Shown here: positions 42,399 to 52,127 of the stretch, in pieces
Position numbering within the stretch: position 1 is the stretch's first letter
Layout: each line of letters starts with the position of its first letter
DNA from: Cellvibrionales bacterium UBA4495
GTDB lineage: Bacteria; Pseudomonadota; Gammaproteobacteria; Pseudomonadales; Porticoccaceae
Reading direction: 5' to 3'
Assembly: GCA_002388905.1 (NCBI GenBank)
Contig: DGNJ01000075.1
Span: 57,567-121,566 of the forward strand
DNA length: 64,000 nucleotides
Made by a program: the position numbers and the translations under genes
The notes under the pieces: model-generated
Database searches by the model: none
The model's input: only the letters and a program-made list of their open reading frames with translations
What the model was told of the DNA's origin: nothing

Positions 42399-44051
42399 GT
42401 GACCACCGAATACAATTACATCATTATCGGCGCCGGTTCCGCCGGCTGCGTACTGGCCAACCGGCTGTCGGAAGATTCCCGCAACCGGGTACTGCTTCTC
42501 GAGGCGGGCGGCAGGAACGAGAGTCCCCTGGTCAAAATGCCCAAGGGCATCGCCAGGCTGGTGAACAAACCGGATTACACCTGGGCTTACCAGATGAAGC
42601 GGGAGCGGACCTCCGGGGCAGTCCCTGAGGTCTGGATCCGCGGCAAGGGGTTGGGCGGTTCCTCTGCCATTAACGGCATGATCTGGTCCCGGGGACAATC
42701 GGCAGATTACGATGCCTGGGAACGGGAGCACGGCTGTTCGGGCTGGAACTGGAACAGCATGAACGCAGCCCTCAAGTCCATCGAGGACCATGAGCTGGGC
42801 CAGGGAGACAATCGTGGCGTGGGCGGCCCGGTTCACATTGCCGCCGGCGGACAGTTCACCTACCCCCTGTGCGACGACATGCTCGCCGCCGGAGAGAGCC
42901 TGGGGTTGAAACGGGTGGGGGACCTCAATGACGAGCACGGCGGTCGCGTCGGCTATTACAGCCATAATATTCTCAAGGGGCGGCGGGTCAGCGGCGCCCG
43001 GGCTTTTCTCGATCCGGCCCGGCGCCGGTCCAACCTGGATATCGTGACCGGTGCCACGGCCCGGCGAATCCTGTTCGATGGAGATCGGGCCAGCGGTGTG
43101 GAAGTCAGCACCTCCAACGGGCGGACAACGTTCCGGTGCCGGGGCGAAATAGTCGTCTCCGGCGGAACCCTCGAGAGTCCCCGCCTGCTCCAGTTGTCCG
43201 GGATCGGTCCCCGGGACGTGCTCGACGCCGCCGGTGTGCCGGTGATCTGCCACAGCCCCGACGTGGGACAGCGTATGCGCGAACACCTGTCTTTTGCCAT
43301 GCCGTTCCGCATTCGGGGCAATATTGGCAGCCACCGTCATTTCATGGGAGCCGGGCTGGTGAAAAGTGTTCTTCAATACCAGTTTTTTGGCCGTGGGGCG
43401 ATGGCCAATGGGCCATTCGAGGTGGGAGCCTTTGCCCGCGTCGGTGCAGGAGAAGGGCCGCCGGACCTGCAGCTTTACCTGGCGGGCTATACCTTTGCCC
43501 TGAGCGACGACAACCACCCCGTGCCACTGGCCGACATCGACCGGGAACCGGGTCTTTCGATCTATGGCCAGCTTTTGCAGCTCACCAGTGAGGGATCTCT
43601 CCGGATCACCTCTCCCGACCCGTCGGTGCCGGCGGCAATTGTTCCCAACTGGCTGGCGACGGAAGCGGATCGACGCATGGCAGTGGCGACGGTGCGCTAT
43701 ATCCGGCGTTATGCCGACCAGCCGGCGTTGCGTCAGCATATTGTCCGGGAGCTGTTGCCGGGTGAACACTGTCAGTCCGATGACGACATTCTGGCGGCCT
43801 TCCAGAAACTTTCCACCAGCGGATTGCACGGCACAGGTACCTGCCGGATGGGCGGTGACGAAACGGCGGTATTGGACCCGCGCCTGCGGGTCAACGGCGT
43901 GCACGGGCTGCGCGTGGCGGACTGCTCGGTAATGCCGGGTCTTATTTCCGGTAACACCAATGCCCCGGCCATGGCCCTCGGCTGGCGGGCCGCCGACCTG
44001 ATCCTGGAGGATCGGCAGGCCATGGCCGGCGCGTCTCGGCGGGCGAATTAA
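42399..44051 (+). CDS. GMC-family FAD oxidoreductase
   Basis: 550-aa flavoenzyme of the glucose-methanol-choline family, which oxidises alcohols. The FAD site is [18 protein letters not shown] (about 7-24) followed by VLLLEAGG. The second signature has [16 protein letters not shown]. The catalytic His is in [10 protein letters not shown], and the end shows [18 protein letters not shown]. The start is GTG at 42399. Length and pattern fit choline-dehydrogenase-like alcohol dehydrogenases of proteobacteria (polyethylene glycol, aliphatic or terpenoid alcohols). It is coupled to the SnoaL gene before and an aldo/keto reductase 14 bp after. Confidence 0.92.
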   Translation: MTTEYNYIIIGAGSAGCVLANRLSEDSRNRVLLLEAGGRNESPLVKMPKGIARLVNKPDYTWAYQMKRERTSGAVPEVWIRGKGLGGSSAINGMIWSRGQSADYDAWEREHGCSGWNWNSMNAALKSIEDHELGQGDNRGVGGPVHIAAGGQFTYPLCDDMLAAGESLGLKRVGDLNDEHGGRVGYYSHNILKGRRVSGARAFLDPARRRSNLDIVTGATARRILFDGDRASGVEVSTSNGRTTFRCRGEIVVSGGTLESPRLLQLSGIGPRDVLDAAGVPVICHSPDVGQRMREHLSFAMPFRIRGNIGSHRHFMGAGLVKSVLQYQFFGRGAMANGPFEVGAFARVGAGEGPPDLQLYLAGYTFALSDDNHPVPLADIDREPGLSIYGQLLQLTSEGSLRITSPDPSVPAAIVPNWLATEADRRMAVATVRYIRRYADQPALRQHIVRELLPGEHCQSDDDILAAFQKLSTSGLHGTGTCRMGGDETAVLDPRLRVNGVHGLRVADCSVMPGLISGNTNAPAMALGWRAADLILEDRQAMAGASRRAN

Positions 44052-44065
44052 AATGAGGAGCCGTC

Positions 44066-45001
44066 ATGGAGAAACGACAGATTGGTAAATCCGGCCTGTG
44101 GGTCAATCCCATCGGCTTTGGCGCTAACGCCGTCGGCGGTCACAATATCTACGGACCCCTGGACGAGAGCGCCGGCAAGGCAGTAATGCGCGCCGCCATC
44201 GAAGCGGGGGTGGATTTTATCGACACCGCTTTTATTTACGGCCCCGAGCGGTCGGAGGTGCTGGTGGGCGAAGTGATCCGGGAAATGGGGGTCCGCAATC
44301 AGGTGGTATTGGCCACCAAGGATGCTTACCGCTTTACCGACGACGGCGTCGTGTTCGACAACTCGCCGGATTTTTTGCGTGAATGCGTCGACGCCTGCCT
44401 GCGCCGCTTGCAGACCGACTATATCGACCTGTTTTATATTCACCAGCCCGACGAGAATACACCCAAGGACCAGGCGGTGGCTGCGCTCCAGGAACTGAAA
44501 GCAGAGGGAAAGATCCGCGCCATCGGTGTTTCCAATTTCTCCCTGGCACAACTGGAGGAGGCCAACCGGAACGGGGGTGTGGATGCCGTCCAGAATCAGT
44601 ACAGCCTGCTGGTGCGCGATGCGGAAAAGGATGTCCTGTCGTACGCGGCGAGAGAAGGTATAACGTTCGTACCCTATTTTCCCCTGGCCAGTGGCCTGCT
44701 GGCGGGTAAATACCGCCCGGAAACCCGGTTTGCCGATCACCGGGCCGATAACCCGCTGTTCCAGGGCGAGGCTTTTCAGCGAAACCTGGAAAAAGTCGAG
44801 CAGTTGCGCCCCATCGCCAGGGCCCACGGCGCCGAGGTCGGCCATATCGCCCTGGCCTGGTGCCTTTCCCGAAACGGGATCGACGCCATTATTCCCGGCG
44901 CCAAGGATAAGGCCCAGTTGCAGAGCAACTTAAAGGCGGGACAGGTGCAATTATCGGAAGCGGAAATCAACCGTATCGACAGGCTTTTTGCGCCCGAATA
45001 G
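44066..45001 (+). CDS. Aldo/keto reductase
   Basis: 311-aa NADPH-dependent TIM-barrel reductase. The catalytic tetrad is complete: Asp53 and Tyr58 (DTAFIYG), Lys85 (VLATKDAY) and His126 (YIHQPD). The cofactor-binding end IIPGAKDKAQLQSNL is typical. It resembles YajO/general stress AKR family members. AGGAG lies upstream of the ATG. It is last of the SnoaL-GMC-AKR unit and convergent with the SnoaL gene at 45051. It would reduce aldehydes or ketones, possibly reversing or following the GMC step. Confidence 0.92.
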   Translation: MEKRQIGKSGLWVNPIGFGANAVGGHNIYGPLDESAGKAVMRAAIEAGVDFIDTAFIYGPERSEVLVGEVIREMGVRNQVVLATKDAYRFTDDGVVFDNSPDFLRECVDACLRRLQTDYIDLFYIHQPDENTPKDQAVAALQELKAEGKIRAIGVSNFSLAQLEEANRNGGVDAVQNQYSLLVRDAEKDVLSYAAREGITFVPYFPLASGLLAGKYRPETRFADHRADNPLFQGEAFQRNLEKVEQLRPIARAHGAEVGHIALAWCLSRNGIDAIIPGAKDKAQLQSNLKAGQVQLSEAEINRIDRLFAPE

Positions 45002-45008
45002 GGACGAA

Positions 45009-45039
45009 GCCAGGGGCCATATGGCGGGCGACCCCTGGC
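45009..45039. terminator. Hairpin between convergent genes
   Basis: GCCAGGGG / CCCCTGGC, an 8-bp stem with a 15-base loop, between the AKR and SnoaL stops. There is no T-tract. Confidence 0.35.
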
Positions 45040-45050
45040 GGCGGTTCAGA

Positions 45051-45464
45051 TTATTCCCCGTGCAGCACCTTGAATGATCGCTGCTTGAAACGCCATTCAC
45101 CTCTTTCCTTGACGATAATATCGTCGTACTGGCCGCGGGGCCGGATCACTTCGCCGTCCTGCATCTCGGCCACCTCTGATGTGTAGGTGCGCGCGTAGCA
45201 GGTGTCTCCTTCGAAGCGCAATCGTCCCGGTGTTGCCACCATGTGCACGAAGGGAAACAGTTTCATGGCTTCCAGCCAGCCTTTGACGATATTTTCCCGG
45301 CCGACGGTTTTCTCCATGCCCGGAATGTGGGGCATATTCCATTCGCTGTCCTCTGCCCAGGTATCGCCCCAGATGTCCGGGTCGCGCTGACAGACACCGT
45401 CGGCGTATTGTTCGAGAAGTTCGCGAACGGCAAGACGGTCTTCGATATTGCCTTTGGATGTCAT
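45051..45464 (-). CDS. SnoaL/NTF2-like small protein
   Basis: 137-aa NTF2-superfamily protein: IEDRLAVRELLEQYADGVCQRD, WAEDSEWNMPHI, MVATPGRLRFEGDTCYARTY, then GEWRFKQRSFKVLHGE. The frame stays open to 45878, but only the part from ATG 45464 has family sequence and normal length. It is divergent from TonB receptor 4 across 450 bp. Its role may be isomerase/dehydratase-like; not assigned. Confidence 0.82.
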   Translation of the reverse strand: MTSKGNIEDRLAVRELLEQYADGVCQRDPDIWGDTWAEDSEWNMPHIPGMEKTVGRENIVKGWLEAMKLFPFVHMVATPGRLRFEGDTCYARTYTSEVAEMQDGEVIRPRGQYDDIIVKERGEWRFKQRSFKVLHGE

Positions 45465-45914
45465 GATGACGATCTCCAATTTTGTTTCATTGAATGACTT
45501 GCCTTTACACTTGGAAGGGTTGTGTCTGTTTTTTGTTGGACTTGATCTCTGGCGGTGTTTTTTTCGCCGCCATTTCTGTTGATTGGAACTTACGCTGTAC
45601 CGGAAATTATCTCCCCGGGCTAGGGATGAGTATCTGGCAAGAGCGAGGGATGAGTCAATCCTAATCACCGGGCCCGCAGGAATGGGTTCAAAAAAGGAAC
45701 CTACTATAAATCTAAAGGTGCATGGTTTTAGTAAATATATGGATCGGCCGCAATTATTTATCATTTTTTCGTTAATTAACTGACCGGTGTTGATGGGGCG
45801 GCCAAGTCGTGCTATAAAGAAACATTCGAGTTGGTTTTTTATGGTCAGGCCATCCCGGCCGGCCTCTGAGGGAACCATCTCTGGTTTGCTTGTAACGAAC
45901 GCGAGAGGGGAACA
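45465..45914. other. 450-bp divergent region, promoters only
   Basis: No gene is supported between the SnoaL gene and TonB receptor 4. AT-rich tracts near 45480-45535 (TTTTGTTTCATTG; TGTCTGTTTTTTGTTGG) resemble single operator half-sites. A hairpin with TGGCGG / CCGCCA arms lies near 45550-45572, and an isolated palindrome GTTAATTAAC lies at 45771-45780. Confidence 0.4.
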
Positions 45915-48323
45915 ATGAGCAAGAAACTGTTAAGCCTGCCTATTATCGGGGGACTGGCCTGTGGTCTGTCATTTACTGTGCCTGTGGTGGCGCAGCAGGT
46001 TGGTGGCCTTGAAGAGATCGTCGTGACCGCCCGTAAAAGGACGGAAACCGTCCAGGACACGCCGGTTTCGGTCCGCGCCATTTCCCAGCAGACAATCCGT
46101 AATTTCGACCTGAACAGTCTCGAGGATGTCGCCGGTATGTCGCCCGAATTCAATGTCGGCCGGACATCCAATGGTTCCGGCGCCCAGTTGACCATGCGCG
46201 GCATCGGCTCCACCTCCACCAGCATCGGCATCGAGCAGTCGGTGGCCGTGGTGGTGGACGACGTCTACTACGGCCAGGGACGAATCATTAACGAGGGCAT
46301 GCTGGACCTGGAGCGGGTTGAACTGCTCAAGGGTCCCCAGGCCCTGTTCTTCGGCAAGAACGCCACCGCCGGTGTGGTATCCCTTGCCACCGCCAATCCC
46401 ACCGAGGAATTCGAGGCCACCGGCCGGGCGTCCTATGAGTTCGAGGCAGACCAGACCGTGCTCGAAGGCATTCTGTCCGGCCCCGTGACCGACACCGTCG
46501 GCGCCCGCCTGGCTCTGCGTTACACCAATATGGAAGGCGGCCTTTTTGAAAACAAGGCCACGGCGGTTCCCTACAACACCACCGATATTGCAACCGGGAT
46601 AACCACTCCGCACACAGCGCCAGCCGGCGAGGAAGACCTGCCGGGCACGGAGGAAGTGTTGGGCCGGTTTACCCTCACTTACGATCCCACGGATCGGCTG
46701 GCCATGGAGTTGAAGATTTCGGGCACGGTCAGCGAAAACGAAAACCCGTCCTGGAACTACGTGGCTTATAACTGCCCCGGCGGCACCAGCGCGCTCAACC
46801 CCGGCGTGCCCTGCGACGAGGATTTCGACACCTACCAGAACGACTACCCGGCGGAAATCGCCCAATTCGTGCCCCATGCCAACAGTGACGGCAGTCTCGG
46901 CAACGAATACGAGTCCTGGCAGGTAACGGGTACCATCGATTACGAGTTCGAGTACTTCACCCTGACCTCGGTGACCAACTTCCAGTACAACGAGAACACT
47001 TTCATTTGTGACTGCGATTTCCAGTCCGACATTTTCAATGCCGGTACCTGGGCCACCGAGGATTCCACCTGGGACGCGTTTTCCGAGGAGATCCGCCTGC
47101 TGAGCAGTTTTAACGGTCCCTTCAATTTTATGGTCGGCGCCCTGTACCAGAAAACGGATCGGGATTTCGAGCAGTTTATCCAGGGCTTCGGTGTTGAGAA
47201 TACGGCGGCACCCGCGCAGCACCGTTACAACGCCATGGCCAAGGAGGCCAACACCGACGGCGAAACCATTTCGCCGTTTTTCCAGGGTATCTGGAACGTG
47301 ACGCCCACAGTTGAGGTTACCGCCGGTGCCCGTTATACCTACGAAACCAAGGATTCGGAGTTTGTCCACCCCTACGTACACCCGGCTTTCGTGGCCGTAT
47401 GGCGGCCCAATGAAACCGCCGCCGAGGACCAGACCTTCGAGGCCTGGTCGCCGGAGTTAACCATCAACTGGGACGTAACCGAGAACGTGATGCTCTACGC
47501 GGCCTACAAGACGGCCTATAAATCGGGGGGCTTTTCCATTAGCGGTATCTACAGCCAGTTCGGCACCATTGATGATTTCGTCTTTGACGAGGAAACCTCG
47601 GAAGGCTTCGAGGCCGGGATCAAATCGACCCTGATGGATAACCAGTTGCGCCTCAATGCCACGGTCTATACCTATGAAGTCGAGGACTTCCAGGTGGATT
47701 TCTTCAACTCCACCATCTTTGGGTTTTCCACCTTCAACGCGGGCAGCGCCGAAACCAAGGGTTTTGAACTGGAGGCGGACTTCGCCCCCCGTGCTGTCCC
47801 GGGCCTGACCCTGCGTGGCGCGCTTAACTACAATGAAGCGGAGTATGAGGACTTTATCGCGCCCTGCTGGGCCGGTCAGTCCGCAGCCCAGGGCTGTAAC
47901 ACCACCATCCCGGGCACCGCTGCGGCCGGCCAGGACATCAGTGGCGAACCCACTGCCGTCTCCCCCGAGTGGACCGCGGCACTCGCCATCGACTACGTAA
48001 CCGACTTCGACAATGGCATGGCCCTGGGTTTCACTGTCCAGACCCAGTATTCCGACGACTATAACCCGTCGGGCTTCGCCAATCCCTTTGCCGAGGTCGA
48101 CAGTTACACGAAGGTGGATGCCAATGTCCGGCTGATGGGCCCGGGCAATCGCTGGGAGCTGGCGTTAATCGGCAAAAACCTGACCGACGAGTTTATCGTC
48201 AACTCCATGGTTGATGGTCCCAGCACGCCACTGGCGGGCACGCCGGTGGGTGTGCCGGCGGACCAGGTAGGCCATGTGGCATATCCCAAAACCTGGGCCC
48301 TGCAACTGACCATGCGATATTGA
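45915..48323 (+). CDS. TonB-dependent outer-membrane receptor 4
   Basis: 802-aa outer-membrane transporter, the largest of the four. It has a signal peptide (about 1-26, ending VVA-Q), TonB box EEIVVTA (33-39), plug segment LLKGPQALFFGKNATAGVVS (a variant of the usual LRGPQGTLFGKN) and a barrel ending ALQLTMRY. Several paired Cys in the extracellular loops (for example CDCDF, and CWAG with GCN) suggest disulfides. GAGAGGGG lies before the ATG. It is followed by a terminator that also sits directly before the next gene. The ligand is unknown; the divergent plug suggests a different substrate from receptors 1-3. Confidence 0.92.
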   Translation: MSKKLLSLPIIGGLACGLSFTVPVVAQQVGGLEEIVVTARKRTETVQDTPVSVRAISQQTIRNFDLNSLEDVAGMSPEFNVGRTSNGSGAQLTMRGIGSTSTSIGIEQSVAVVVDDVYYGQGRIINEGMLDLERVELLKGPQALFFGKNATAGVVSLATANPTEEFEATGRASYEFEADQTVLEGILSGPVTDTVGARLALRYTNMEGGLFENKATAVPYNTTDIATGITTPHTAPAGEEDLPGTEEVLGRFTLTYDPTDRLAMELKISGTVSENENPSWNYVAYNCPGGTSALNPGVPCDEDFDTYQNDYPAEIAQFVPHANSDGSLGNEYESWQVTGTIDYEFEYFTLTSVTNFQYNENTFICDCDFQSDIFNAGTWATEDSTWDAFSEEIRLLSSFNGPFNFMVGALYQKTDRDFEQFIQGFGVENTAAPAQHRYNAMAKEANTDGETISPFFQGIWNVTPTVEVTAGARYTYETKDSEFVHPYVHPAFVAVWRPNETAAEDQTFEAWSPELTINWDVTENVMLYAAYKTAYKSGGFSISGIYSQFGTIDDFVFDEETSEGFEAGIKSTLMDNQLRLNATVYTYEVEDFQVDFFNSTIFGFSTFNAGSAETKGFELEADFAPRAVPGLTLRGALNYNEAEYEDFIAPCWAGQSAAQGCNTTIPGTAAAGQDISGEPTAVSPEWTAALAIDYVTDFDNGMALGFTVQTQYSDDYNPSGFANPFAEVDSYTKVDANVRLMGPGNRWELALIGKNLTDEFIVNSMVDGPSTPLAGTPVGVPADQVGHVAYPKTWALQLTMRY

Positions 48324-48378
48324 GGGGCTTATGAAAACCCGTAAAACACCAAGTTCAGTATTCGCCTGACACACCTGG

Positions 48379-48415
48379 AAGGGCGTTCCCGCGCAAGCAG
48401 GAACGCCCTTTCTTC
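48379..48415 (+). terminator. Intrinsic terminator after TonB receptor 4
   Basis: 11-bp perfect stem (AAGGGCGTTCC / GGAACGCCCTT) with a ten-base loop and TTTCTTC. It ends about 20 bases before the CMD-family start, with no room for a promoter between. Confidence 0.78.
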
Positions 48416-48435
48416 ATAGACCGAAGGGAGGTTGT

Positions 48436-49005
48436 ATGACCGACACGCTTCACCGTTACAGCCGGGATGAACTGAGTCCCGAACTTCAGGAGCAGTGGGA
48501 CTGGCTGCACAAGCTCACCGGCCAGGCCGCTTATATCGAGGCAGCCGCGGCGGCGCCGGAACTGCTGGATTTCACCATGAAGGATTTCTACGAAAAGATC
48601 TTCTACCAGGGCCGGGTACCGGAGCGCTACAAACAGCTGGCGCGACTGCGCATGAGCCTTGGCCATGGCTGCCGCAGTTGCAATCTGGGCAATACGGAAG
48701 GGGCGAAGGAAGCCGGATTTACCGTCGACCAGCTGGAAGCCATCGAAGGCGACCGCTCGGTATTCACCGATGCTGAACGGGCCGTGCTGGCGCTGGCGGA
48801 CGAGATGCTCCTGACCAATCCCCAGGGCCACCTGGAGCCGGACCTCTACCGGGAATTGCATAAGCATTTTGACGACGCCCAGATACTGGAACTCGGTACC
48901 GTGATGAGTTTTCTTGGCGGGCTTGCGAAGTTCCTTTTTGTCTTCGATCTCGCGGAAAAAGAGGATTATTGCCAGTTCAAGCCGGCCGAGGCGGTGGGTC
49001 AGTAG
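48436..49005 (+). CDS. Carboxymuconolactone decarboxylase/AhpD-like protein
   Basis: 189-aa all-helical protein of the CMD/AhpD superfamily. The redox or catalytic pair is Cys79-x2-Cys82 in HGCRSCNLG, in the standard position after LARLRMSLG. Members are alkylhydroperoxidases, decarboxylases or peroxidase-related; the CxxC favours a peroxidase-like thiol activity. GGAGG lies just before the ATG. Because a terminator stands immediately upstream, expression probably relies on read-through from the receptor. It is followed by a SnoaL gene 83 bp on. Confidence 0.84.
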   Translation: MTDTLHRYSRDELSPELQEQWDWLHKLTGQAAYIEAAAAAPELLDFTMKDFYEKIFYQGRVPERYKQLARLRMSLGHGCRSCNLGNTEGAKEAGFTVDQLEAIEGDRSVFTDAERAVLALADEMLLTNPQGHLEPDLYRELHKHFDDAQILELGTVMSFLGGLAKFLFVFDLAEKEDYCQFKPAEAVGQ

Positions 49006-49088
49006 GCGCCGGGTAGCGGCCTCTGCTGACTTTACCGGTTTCTTGTCTCAAAAATTCTAAACTAAAAAATACCGGGAGCGCATGTTCT

Positions 49089-49631
49089 ATGGATATCCAG
49101 ACTGTTCTCGACCGCGCCGAAATAGCGGATCTCCTCGCCCTTTATTGCCGGGGCCTGGATCGCCGGGATGAAGCGACACTCCGGTCGATCTATCACGACG
49201 ATGCCGTGGAGGACCGGGGCGAGGGGCTTTTTGTCGGGCCCGCCCAGGACTGGGTAGCCTGGACACTGGAGGTTCTGCCGGTCTTTGCCATCACCCAGCA
49301 CTGCATACTTAATAGCCTGATTGATATTGCGGGGGATACCGCCCGGGGCGAGACTTATTTCAATGCCTATCACCGCTTCGAAGAAGTCGAGACGGCAAAA
49401 AAGTCTGGCATACCCGAGGATATTTCGTGGCCGGAAGGCGGCACGGAGCTGATACTGGCGGGTCGGTACCTGGACCGTTTTGAGCGCCGTAACGGGCGTT
49501 GGAAAATCGCCTACCGGAAAATGGTCTGTGACTGGTGTCGAACCCAGCCGGTTGCCGATGAATGGTTTTCCAGTAACCCCACGGCTTATCGCGGTATTCC
49601 CGATATCGCAGATGCCGGACTGGCTTCTTAG
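49089..49631 (+). CDS. SnoaL/NTF2-like small protein
   Basis: 180-aa NTF2-superfamily protein, longer than the other five here. The signature is LDRAEIADLLALYCRGLDRRDEATL, then IYHDDAVEDRG and GRWKIAYRKMVCDWCRTQPV. The pattern RxEIADLLxxYCRGxDRxD is shared with a widespread SnoaL-like group next to Rieske oxygenases and SDRs. A C-terminal extension of about 30 residues (EWFSSNPTAYRGI) is typical of that group. It lies between the CMD gene and the wax-ester synthase. Confidence 0.82.
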   Translation: MDIQTVLDRAEIADLLALYCRGLDRRDEATLRSIYHDDAVEDRGEGLFVGPAQDWVAWTLEVLPVFAITQHCILNSLIDIAGDTARGETYFNAYHRFEEVETAKKSGIPEDISWPEGGTELILAGRYLDRFERRNGRWKIAYRKMVCDWCRTQPVADEWFSSNPTAYRGIPDIADAGLAS

Positions 49632-49771
49632 GGGACGGGGATAACAACCCGCGCAGGGGATAGCTATGACCCCGTGAAAATTGGGCTATAGTGAAAAAAA
49701 CAGGGCCCGCCACGGGTACAAAGTTGTTCGGTGATTTTGAAAGCGGCCCGGAGCCGCAACGGAGTTAGGGT

Positions 49772-51208
49772 ATGGCACGACAGTTATTCGAGGTCAACGA
49801 GGCGTCATGGCTGCATATGGAAAGCCGGGACCGTCCCATGCATGTGGCTACCCTGTTGATCTATTCGCTGCCGCCGGATGCCTCCCCGGATTTTCTCAAG
49901 GATATGGTTGCGGGTCTTCGTGACTCCACCGAGTTTGTCGACCCATTCAACCGCCGCCTGGCCTATCCCTCCAAACCGAACCTGGTGCCCATGTGGGTAC
50001 AGGACTTCGATCTGGATATGGAGTACCACGTCCGCCACCTGGCGCTTCCCCATCCCGGCGGCGAGCGTGAACTGGGTGTCCTTATTTCCAGGCTTCACAG
50101 TAATCCCATGGATTTCAACCGTCCCCTGTGGGAATACCACATTATCGAGGGCCTGGAGGGTGACCGTTTTGCCATCTATTTCAAGATGCATCATGCCCTT
50201 GTGGATGGTATTGCCGGTATACGCATGCTGCAGCGATCGATGTCATCGAACCCTGAAGACGTGAATACCAAGGCGCTGTGGAGTGCGGCTATTCCGGTAC
50301 AGAAACAGGGGCCCATGGTGGTCAAGGCATTGCGGAAGATGGGCGACAGTACTTTCCGGACAATGAGCTCCCTTGGTCCGGTGGCAAAACGCATGGTCAA
50401 GGTGGTGCGGGCGGCAATGGATCCCGACGACCCCCTGACCCTGCCTTTCCAGACACCGAGATCCATTCTCAACCACCGCATCACCGGCCAGCGGCGCTTT
50501 GCCACCCAGCTCTACGAGTTCGATCGCATAAAGCGTTTGTCGAAAGCCGGCGAGTGTACGATCAATGATGTGGTCCTTGCCCTGTGCAGTGGCGCACTCC
50601 GGCGTTTCCTCAAGGAACTCTGCGCCCTGCCCGGTCGGTCCCTGACTGCGGGCATTCCGGTCTCTCTCCGCACCCAGGACGATCAGGGCGCCGGCACGGC
50701 GGTCAGTTTTATCGTCGCCGATCTGGGCACCAACATAGCCGATCCGGTTCGCCGGCTCCAGGTTATCAAGAGTTCCACTGCCCGTGCCAAGAGCATGATG
50801 GAAGGCATGTCGCGAGACTCCATCGAAAGTTTTACCATGGTCATGTTCACTCCCCAAACCCTGCAGACCATGGCTGGTCTCGAGGGCAGGACCCGGTCGG
50901 TGTTCAATCTCACCATTTCCAACGTGCCGGGACCACCGGAACCGCTTTATTTCCGGGGCGCACGGCTGGAGGCCATGTATCCGGTGTCGGCCGTTATGCA
51001 TGGCCAGGCACTCAACATCACCTGTTACAGTTATGCGGGCAATCTTTCGTTCGGTTTCGCCGCCTGCCGGGATACGCTGCCGCGAATGCAACGCCTGGCT
51101 GTCTATACCGGCGAGGCCCTGGAAGAACTGGAAACACACCTTCTCGGCAAAACCGGTCACAAAGTGGATTCGGATTCCAGCGATGCCAAAACAACCGGCG
51201 CAAGTTGA
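49772..51208 (+). CDS. Wax ester synthase/diacylglycerol acyltransferase (WS/DGAT)
   Basis: 478-aa acyltransferase joining acyl-CoA to an alcohol or diacylglycerol, forming storage wax esters or triacylglycerol at the inner membrane. The catalytic motif HHxxxDG is at 140-146 (HHALVDG). The second family motif is seen as SNVPGPPEPLYF, and the N-terminus (MARQLFEVNEASWLHMES) is typical. The length is normal. It is followed after 90 bp by a lipase-like hydrolase. In hydrocarbon- and terpenoid-degrading marine bacteria such enzymes esterify surplus or isoprenoid alcohols; that role here is inference. Confidence 0.93.
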   Translation: MARQLFEVNEASWLHMESRDRPMHVATLLIYSLPPDASPDFLKDMVAGLRDSTEFVDPFNRRLAYPSKPNLVPMWVQDFDLDMEYHVRHLALPHPGGERELGVLISRLHSNPMDFNRPLWEYHIIEGLEGDRFAIYFKMHHALVDGIAGIRMLQRSMSSNPEDVNTKALWSAAIPVQKQGPMVVKALRKMGDSTFRTMSSLGPVAKRMVKVVRAAMDPDDPLTLPFQTPRSILNHRITGQRRFATQLYEFDRIKRLSKAGECTINDVVLALCSGALRRFLKELCALPGRSLTAGIPVSLRTQDDQGAGTAVSFIVADLGTNIADPVRRLQVIKSSTARAKSMMEGMSRDSIESFTMVMFTPQTLQTMAGLEGRTRSVFNLTISNVPGPPEPLYFRGARLEAMYPVSAVMHGQALNITCYSYAGNLSFGFAACRDTLPRMQRLAVYTGEALEELETHLLGKTGHKVDSDSSDAKTTGAS

Positions 51209-51298
51209 CGTAGCGAGAGATTATTCCCTTCGCTGCAAACAAATCGGGCTGGTATCCTGGTTAAAGGCCCGTTAACAATCCTGCGAGGGGAAATTGCC

Positions 51299-52105
51299 GT
51301 GTATGAACCCGAAACCCTGAAACCGCCGAGCCTGTTGCTGACATTGAGTGAGGCGCCCCGGGCCCTGGCGGAAAGAGCCAGCCTGTGCGGGCAGCTTTAC
51401 TGGTTGAGGCGAATGCCGCAGGGGGACGGCCATCCGGTAATGATCATCCCCGGTTTTGTGGGTGACGACAGCGGCAACCAACCGCTGATCGACTACCTGG
51501 AGGCGCTGGGTTACAAGGCAACTGGCTGGAACCTCGGGCGAAACCTGGGCCATGGCCTGCTCGATCCGGAGATACTCATCGACCGGGTCAATAGCCTTTT
51601 CAATGCCACCGGGCAGCCGGTTTCCCTTGTCGGTCACAGCCTGGGCGGCGTCTATGCCCGGGAGATCGCCAAGTTGTGGTCCCATGAAGTACGACAGGTT
51701 ATTACCCTGGGCAGTCCCTTCGGCGAGGGCCGCTCCGCAGCTTCCCACGCGACCAAGCTTTATCGGGCTATTAGTCCCCACCGGGGGGACGATGACGATG
51801 CCGAATGGGCCGCGGCACCGCCTGTGCCCACAACGTCTGTATACAGCCGTTATGACGGCATCATCAACTGGAAGGTATCCCTCCAGGCCGACGGGCATGC
51901 CGAGACGGAAAATATCGAGATCTACGGGAGCCACACCGGGATGACGGTTAACCCCGTGGTCTGGTACCTGCTCGCAGATCGTCTCGCCCAGCCCCTGGGT
52001 AATTGGCGGCCTTTCGAGAGAAAGGGCTTTGGCCATTTTATCTACCCGACCCCCGTCTGGCAGGCCACTGATTCGCTGGAAATGACGGGTCAAGCGGTCG
52101 GCTAG
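51299..52105 (+). CDS. Alpha/beta hydrolase (lipase/esterase-like)
   Basis: 268-aa hydrolase with the nucleophile elbow GHSLGG (112-117, Ser114) and an N-terminal strand VMIIPGFVGDDSGN containing the oxyanion loop. An Asp in YSRYDGIINW and a late His (GSHTGM) are candidates to complete the triad. It resembles bacterial triacylglycerol-lipase or PGAP1-like proteins. No signal peptide is evident. The start is GTG at 51299 with GAGGGG eight bases upstream. Proximity to the WS/DGAT suggests turnover of storage esters, though ester hydrolysis in the catabolic route is also possible. Confidence 0.85.
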   Translation: MYEPETLKPPSLLLTLSEAPRALAERASLCGQLYWLRRMPQGDGHPVMIIPGFVGDDSGNQPLIDYLEALGYKATGWNLGRNLGHGLLDPEILIDRVNSLFNATGQPVSLVGHSLGGVYAREIAKLWSHEVRQVITLGSPFGEGRSAASHATKLYRAISPHRGDDDDAEWAAAPPVPTTSVYSRYDGIINWKVSLQADGHAETENIEIYGSHTGMTVNPVVWYLLADRLAQPLGNWRPFERKGFGHFIYPTPVWQATDSLEMTGQAVG

Positions 52106-52127
52106 CAGGGCGGCGTCCGGTAGCGAA

